From positions 1 through 10,000 of the forward strand of contig JAIWNQ010000282.1 in assembly GCA_020216745.1 (NCBI GenBank): a stretch of DNA of 10,000 bases, written 5' to 3'. This stretch comes from Candidatus Hydrogenedens sp. (lineage in GTDB: Bacteria > Hydrogenedentota > Hydrogenedentia > Hydrogenedentales > Hydrogenedentaceae). Of this stretch, positions 6,310 through 10,000 are shown one piece after another. The stretch's first letter is position 1. Each line of letters starts with the position of its first letter. Under the pieces are notes generated by a model. That model searched no databases and was not told the origin of the DNA. It saw nothing but the letters and a program-made list of their open reading frames with translations. A program made the position numbers and the translations under genes.

Positions 6310-7296
6310 ATGAATAACAGAGATGGGGTAATGGAAAGCGGGAAGTTTGTCCTGTACGGATGGGATAACCTCTCTACTAATGATGGACCTGGTGTTCGGC
6401 TTGCACTTTACTTTAAGGGATGTAGTTTACGATGTCCATGGTGTTTAAATCCCTTCTTACAAGACATAAAACCTGAAATACGTTGGAAAAAGAATAAATG
6501 TGTTCAAGACTATTTATGTGTTAACTCGTGTAAACAGTCCGCTATTTATAAAGTAAATGGGAATATTACTATTGATTATGAGAAGTGCAATTTTTGTGGA
6601 GTATGCTGGGATTCATGTAAAGAAGAGGCATTGAAACATGCTGGGGATTATATTTCATTAGAACAAATATTATCACTGGTAGAGTATGAAATTAATTTAC
6701 AAATCCCTCCGCGAAATATTACGATAGGAGGGGGTGAGCCTTTGCTTCATGGGTGTGTGTTAATTCAATTAATAGATGCATTAAAAAAATATGATGTAAA
6801 TGTTATTCTCACCAGTTGTTCCGCAATTACCTCTCGTGATTTATGGAAATCAGTCCTTGAAAAAGTCGATGGTATTCTACTTCAGATGGTTACTATAGAT
6901 GAGGAGGTATGGAATACTATTTCGGATGTGCCATTTGACACCTATTTGCGAAATTTGCATGACCTTACTCTTTCTGAAAAACCCATTTATATACGAATTC
7001 CTATTGTGCACGGTTTTTCTGATAATCCCGAACTTATTGGAAAGTTATGTTCCTTTATTAAGCATGCATTGCCGAATACACAGCAAGTTGAGTTTCGTGG
7101 TTATTCATCGACGTCCTCTTACAATACCCCGTTGTTTAGTTTGAAGAGTCATTCAGTAAGTTCTGAAGAGGTAATGAAACTTTGTGTAGTTGCAAAGGAA
7201 ATGGGATTATCTGAAAGTCATTGGCGGGGTGCATTAAGAACACTTGATAATTCTCAAATCCATCATTTAGTATCCAGGGTGTTAAAAGATTATTAA
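6310..7296 (+). CDS. Radical-SAM glycyl-radical-enzyme activase-like protein (PflA/YjjW type), divergent
   Basis: 328 aa. After DGPGVRLAL comes the radical-SAM cluster motif C38-x3-C42-x2-C45 (KGCSLRCPWCLNP), as in activating enzymes that use SAM to put a glycyl radical on a partner. A ferredoxin-like insert follows. Its second cluster motif is complete (C93-x2-C96-x2-C99-x3-C103). The first has only C64, C70 and C74, one Cys short of the usual set. T138-I-G-G-G-E-P144 is the SAM-binding GGE motif. Two positions that are Asp in pyruvate formate-lyase activase (the D of DTNG and of DLK, part of its cation site) are here T168 and Q192. The radical-SAM core looks functional. The missing residues suggest a divergent subgroup or a different radical-SAM function. 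No glycyl radical enzyme lies beside it, so any partner is encoded elsewhere. It has its own predicted promoter and strong ribosome site, and its 3' end faces the convergent tRNA 27 bp away. Confidence 0.8.
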   Translation: MNNRDGVMESGKFVLYGWDNLSTNDGPGVRLALYFKGCSLRCPWCLNPFLQDIKPEIRWKKNKCVQDYLCVNSCKQSAIYKVNGNITIDYEKCNFCGVCWDSCKEEALKHAGDYISLEQILSLVEYEINLQIPPRNITIGGGEPLLHGCVLIQLIDALKKYDVNVILTSCSAITSRDLWKSVLEKVDGILLQMVTIDEEVWNTISDVPFDTYLRNLHDLTLSEKPIYIRIPIVHGFSDNPELIGKLCSFIKHALPNTQQVEFRGYSSTSSYNTPLFSLKSHSVSSEEVMKLCVVAKEMGLSESHWRGALRTLDNSQIHHLVSRVLKDY

Positions 7297-7323
7297 TATG
7301 TATATGTCCCCTTAAAAAGAATG

Positions 7324-7397
7324 TGGGCCCTGCAGGATTCGAACCTGCGACCAAGTGATTATGAGTCACCTGCTCTGACCTACTGAGCTAAGGGCCC
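7324..7397 (-). tRNA. tRNA with CAT anticodon, probably tRNA-Ile2 (lysidine-modified CAU)
   Basis: The - strand folds as a full cloverleaf: acceptor GGGCCCT/AGGGCCC, D arm GCTC/GAGC, anticodon stem GGTGA/TCACT with loop CTCATAA (anticodon CAT), T arm GCAGG-TTCGAAT-CCTGC, discriminator A. CCA is not encoded (the next bases are CAT). CAT can mean initiator Met, elongator Met or Ile2. The initiator is unlikely: the first pair is G-C and the anticodon stem lacks the three G-C pairs. The body (TTAGCTCAG, GACTCATAATC, CTTGGTCGC, and AGGGCCCA at the end) closely resembles, from memory, E. coli ileX and Bacillus Ile2 tRNA rather than elongator Met. TilS would then convert C34 to lysidine so that it reads AUA, a common codon in this AT-rich genome. 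It lies 29 nt after rpoD on the same strand and is probably co-transcribed. No clear terminator follows. Confidence 0.93.
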
Positions 7398-7426
7398 AAA
7401 AACATATAATATTTTAACAATATTTG

Positions 7427-9118
7427 TTATTTTTTGCAACTTTCTATGAAGGGCAGAAGTTCTCGTGCACGCCAAGTATGCCTCAGTTTTCGCAATGCTT
7501 TGGCTTCTATTTGACGGACACGTTCTCGTGTTACATTGAAAACACTTCCAACCTCTTCCAGAGTTCGCTGAAATCCATCGCCCAATCCCCAACGCAATCG
7601 TATGACTTTCTCTTCTCGTTCGGTTAGGGTTTTCAATACCTCATTAATTTTATCGATAAATAATTGGAATTGCGTGTTTTCAGATGGATTTTCAACATTT
7701 TCATCCTCAATGAAATCTCCAAAGGTTGTATCACCATCATCACCGATTGGCATCTCGAGGCTCATAGGGTCTTGCGATATTTTTCGAATAGAATGGACAC
7801 GGTCAACAGACAATTCCATCTCACCTGCAATTTCATCCACATTAGGTTCTCTACCGTATCGTTGTATCAACGCACGATTCGCCCTTGCTAATTTATTAAT
7901 GGATTCAATCATGTGAACAGGTATTCGGATGGTTCGTGCTTGGTCAGCAATTGCACGTGTTATGGCTTGTCGAATCCACCATGTCGCATAGGTACTAAAC
8001 TTATATCCACGCCAGTATTCAAATTTGTCTACCGCCTTGATAAGACCGATATTCCCTTCCTGAATCAAGTCTTCAAACGACATACCACGGTTAGTATATT
8101 TCTTAGCGATACTTACAACCAATCGCAGGTTTGCTTCCACCAACTTTTGTTTTGTCTCACTTATCTTTTCTTCTTTCTCTTTGACAGTTTTTATAAGCTC
8201 GGAAATTTGTCCTAAGTTCATTTGAGCATCACGTTGTATTTGATTAATCTTCATCCTTGCCATTTCAAGTCGTTGGGCACACTCGTAAAGATATACTGCA
8301 TCTGGGTCTTTTTTACTCTTTCGACCTTTACCTGTGTGAGCCATCTTTATAATCTCGTCAGCAGTGAGCCCAAATTCATGTTCAATCTGAACGATCTCTT
8401 CTTTTGCACTTATAATTCTTCTTTCCAGTGACTTAATTTTGCGTCCAATCTTAACTATCTCGCGGGCACATAACGGAAAATCTCTTAATATCTGATACTG
8501 TTTTTCTCGTATTCCCTGAATCTGATTTTTGATGGACTCAATCAGTTGTAATTTGCTTCTTTGTTTTGCCCCTCGTTTCGTTAGTTTCTCTAATTTTTTC
8601 TCTAATGCATGTATTTGCTGACGATAAACAGACAACTGGTCTGCACTCTGAAGTAGTTGTTTCTTCAACTTTTCTATTTTAGAGGGTTCATTACAGTCAA
8701 TAATTCGTGCTGGGTCTAATCTACCAGAACGGATACGTGTAGCGATTAAGAAAAACTCATGAACAGTATATGGAGCACTTAACAACACCCGAACCAGTTC
8801 TTTTTCAGCTTCTTCAATCTCACGGGCAATACTGACTTCTTTTTCCTTCGTCAACAGAGGGACCTTACCCATAGCCCGTAGATATACACGGATTCCCTCA
8901 TCTGGACGTGTAGGTGCTTTTGTGGTTTCTGTCTTTTGGGCATCTAATGTTGTTATTGCCCCTTTGCCTAAAGGTGCTTTTTCATAACCTAATGCACGTA
9001 ACGTATCGCTCGGACTTTCATGCGCTTCGTAAAGAATTTCTAATAGTGGTTCGTCCTCATAGTTTTGGATTTCAGTAAGTTTTTTTTGTCGTTTTCGCAA
9101 AGTTGTCTTTTTTGCCAT
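7427..9118 (-). CDS. rpoD: Primary sigma factor RpoD (sigma70)
   Basis: 563 aa. It directs RNA polymerase to housekeeping promoters. Region 1.2 is at about residues 73-115 ([18 protein letters not shown]). A lysine- and glutamate-rich, coiled-coil-like non-conserved region spans about 130-320. Region 2 is at 324-396, with [22 protein letters not shown], the DNA-melting aromatic segment ([21 protein letters not shown]) and the -10 recognition helix. Region 3 is at about 398-478. Region 4 ends with the -35 helix-turn-helix ([28 protein letters not shown], 519-546). Region 1.1 (residues 1-70) is short and poorly conserved. The ATG at 9118 has Shine-Dalgarno GAGGT 7 nt upstream. It starts 23 nt after dnaG on the same strand, the usual dnaG-rpoD arrangement, so the two are probably co-transcribed. 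Length and all core motifs support an intact housekeeping sigma factor rather than an alternative one. Confidence 0.97.
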   Translation of the reverse strand: MAKKTTLRKRQKKLTEIQNYEDEPLLEILYEAHESPSDTLRALGYEKAPLGKGAITTLDAQKTETTKAPTRPDEGIRVYLRAMGKVPLLTKEKEVSIAREIEEAEKELVRVLLSAPYTVHEFFLIATRIRSGRLDPARIIDCNEPSKIEKLKKQLLQSADQLSVYRQQIHALEKKLEKLTKRGAKQRSKLQLIESIKNQIQGIREKQYQILRDFPLCAREIVKIGRKIKSLERRIISAKEEIVQIEHEFGLTADEIIKMAHTGKGRKSKKDPDAVYLYECAQRLEMARMKINQIQRDAQMNLGQISELIKTVKEKEEKISETKQKLVEANLRLVVSIAKKYTNRGMSFEDLIQEGNIGLIKAVDKFEYWRGYKFSTYATWWIRQAITRAIADQARTIRIPVHMIESINKLARANRALIQRYGREPNVDEIAGEMELSVDRVHSIRKISQDPMSLEMPIGDDGDTTFGDFIEDENVENPSENTQFQLFIDKINEVLKTLTEREEKVIRLRWGLGDGFQRTLEEVGSVFNVTRERVRQIEAKALRKLRHTWRARELLPFIESCKK

Positions 9119-9131
9119 AGGTATTACCTCG

Positions 9132-9150
9132 TTAGCATAACTTATGTTAA
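9132..9150. promoter_or_regulatory. Near-perfect inverted repeat between dnaG and rpoD
   Basis: TTAGCATAA and TTATGTTAA flank a single base and are inverted repeats with one mismatch (a G-T pair if folded on + strand RNA, an A-C mismatch on the mRNA strand). The element includes the dnaG stop codon and ends two bases from the rpoD Shine-Dalgarno. It could be a weak mRNA hairpin or a protein site. It has no following T-run, so it is not an intrinsic terminator. Confidence 0.3.
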
Positions 9151-10000
9151 TGTATTTCTTCTATTTATTAATTCATTTTGTGCCTTAATTAGTTCTATTA
9201 ATAATTCGCTTTGCTGACTTTTTTCAGCCAAACGAATTTTTTCTTGAATCTCTTCTATTTGCTTGTTCAGATAATCAATACGAAACCGTTTTAGTCGCTC
9301 TTCAACTAAAATGTCCAGATTTTTGCTCTTAGGCTCAATTAAATATGCCCCTTGAAGAATTTTACCTGCATTTTTGTCTTCTATAAATCGTGGGTCAGGA
9401 TTTTCATTCTCTAATATGTATTTAATTGCAAACCCGAAGGAATTCTCTGGGAAAGGAATTTCATAAAAACAATCTTTTACCTTTTCTCTCAACCCATCAT
9501 TATGAAGTATTGCATAGATAAAGTCCAGATCATCCATTGGCACAAGGAACTTATTCGGTACCGAAATCCTCTCCTGTGTAGAAAAATTGTTGTTTAAATA
9601 TTGCTCGTAATCGCTTTGAATTGACCAAAAATTTATATGCAATGCTGAGGCAATCTCTTTTAGATATTCCTCTTTTAATGTATTTTCCTTCATGGTAGAG
9701 ATTAATCGGAAAAGTTCAGATAAAACAGTTACCTTCCCAGTAGGCGTGGAGAGAAGAGCCTTTTTTTGCTGTAAATAAAATGTGAAGAATGTCGGTGCAT
9801 TATGTATAAGTTCGTTCCATTCTGATACAGAATGCTCTTGCAAAAAATCATCAGGGTCTTTCCCGTCTGGGAGCGTTACCGCATGCACATTCAAACCCGC
9901 TTGGAGTAGAATAGAAGTAGCCCGTAATGCCGCAGATAGACCCGCTTCATCGCCATCGTAAACAATCACAACACGAGGTGCAAACCGTTTGATAAGATTT
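9142..10000 (-). CDS. dnaG: DNA primase DnaG, C-terminal part (5' end outside window)
   Basis: The frame stays open to the window edge, so this is the last 285 codons of a longer gene (DnaG is usually about 600 aa). The GTG at 9969 is internal. DnaG makes RNA primers at the replication fork. The visible start is the end of the TOPRIM catalytic domain: [14 protein letters not shown] carries the metal-binding DGD, and [11 protein letters not shown] is the conserved segment after it. The EGYxD motif and the N-terminal zinc-binding and RNA-polymerase domains lie off the window. After TOPRIM come a mostly helical linker and a C-terminal region rich in Glu, Lys and Gln ([20 protein letters not shown]), where DnaG binds the DnaB helicase. 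It ends 23 nt before rpoD, as in the macromolecular-synthesis operon. No frameshift is seen. Confidence 0.95.
   Translation of the reverse strand, partial: NLIKRFAPRVVIVYDGDEAGLSAALRATSILLQAGLNVHAVTLPDGKDPDDFLQEHSVSEWNELIHNAPTFFTFYLQQKKALLSTPTGKVTVLSELFRLISTMKENTLKEEYLKEIASALHINFWSIQSDYEQYLNNNFSTQERISVPNKFLVPMDDLDFIYAILHNDGLREKVKDCFYEIPFPENSFGFAIKYILENENPDPRFIEDKNAGKILQGAYLIEPKSKNLDILVEERLKRFRIDYLNKQIEEIQEKIRLAEKSQQSELLIELIKAQNELINRRNTLT

Noticed and set aside
7136..7369. A - strand frame of 77 codons spanning the tRNA and the end of the activase gene
   Set aside because: It runs through the tRNA (its text includes the translated T-arm) and is antisense to the activase. It is a typical tRNA-overlapping false frame.
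7415..7429. Perfect 6-bp AT hairpin TAACAA/TTGTTA at the rpoD stop as a terminator
   Set aside because: It is all but GC-free with a 3-nt loop and no T-run on the transcript. It would be too weak, and the tRNA follows on the same strand.
7424..8431. Several + strand frames opposite rpoD and one - strand frame in another phase
   Set aside because: They are shadows of the conserved rpoD frame, with no motif of their own.

Overview
The window is AT-rich bacterial chromosome, densely coded, with housekeeping genes at the right end and accessory cell-envelope genes at the left. The dnaG-rpoD pair, a diderm-style membrane glycosyltransferase fused to TPRs, and SGNH hydrolases with a GxSTT nucleophile box suggest an uncultured, probably anaerobic, Gram-negative-type bacterium. 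The anaerobic hint comes from a radical-SAM activase of the glycyl-radical type. A lineage such as Hydrogenedentes or another Planctomycetes-like phylum is only a guess; nothing in the window fixes the taxonomy.

Left part (1-1984, + strand): two tandem SGNH/GDSL-hydrolase-like genes. The first is cut by the window start. They overlap by one base (TAATG) and look like diverged paralogues. The second has an N-terminal membrane anchor and should work outside the cytoplasmic membrane.

Middle (1968-about 6005, - strand): one very long gene converges on the SGNH pair and overlaps its 3' end by 17 bp. It joins a multi-span GT-C (PMT/ArnT-like) glycosyltransferase domain to about 24 TPR units. Its start is a puzzle. 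The only standard in-frame start (TTG at 5960) lies inside a membrane helix. A strong Shine-Dalgarno lies 7 nt before an in-frame ATC codon further upstream. The SGNH hydrolases and the glycosyltransferase could share a role in surface glycan or glycoprotein synthesis and trimming, but this is inferred from adjacency alone.

Divergent intergenic region (6006-6309): putative sigma70-type promoters face both ways. It also holds an inverted repeat over the predicted start of the leftward transcript, an 11-bp direct repeat, a possible 49-codon small ORF and a small hairpin that encloses the ribosome-binding site of the next gene.

Right part: a radical-SAM glycyl-radical-enzyme-activase-like protein (6310-7296, +) has no glycyl radical enzyme beside it and lacks several residues usual in the family. 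It converges on a - strand block read in the order dnaG (partial), rpoD, tRNA with anticodon CAT. The dnaG-rpoD part is the classic macromolecular-synthesis cluster. The tRNA body looks like tRNA-Ile2 (lysidine-modified CAU) rather than tRNA-Met. I found no CRISPR array, insertion sequence, phage gene or convincing new defence system.
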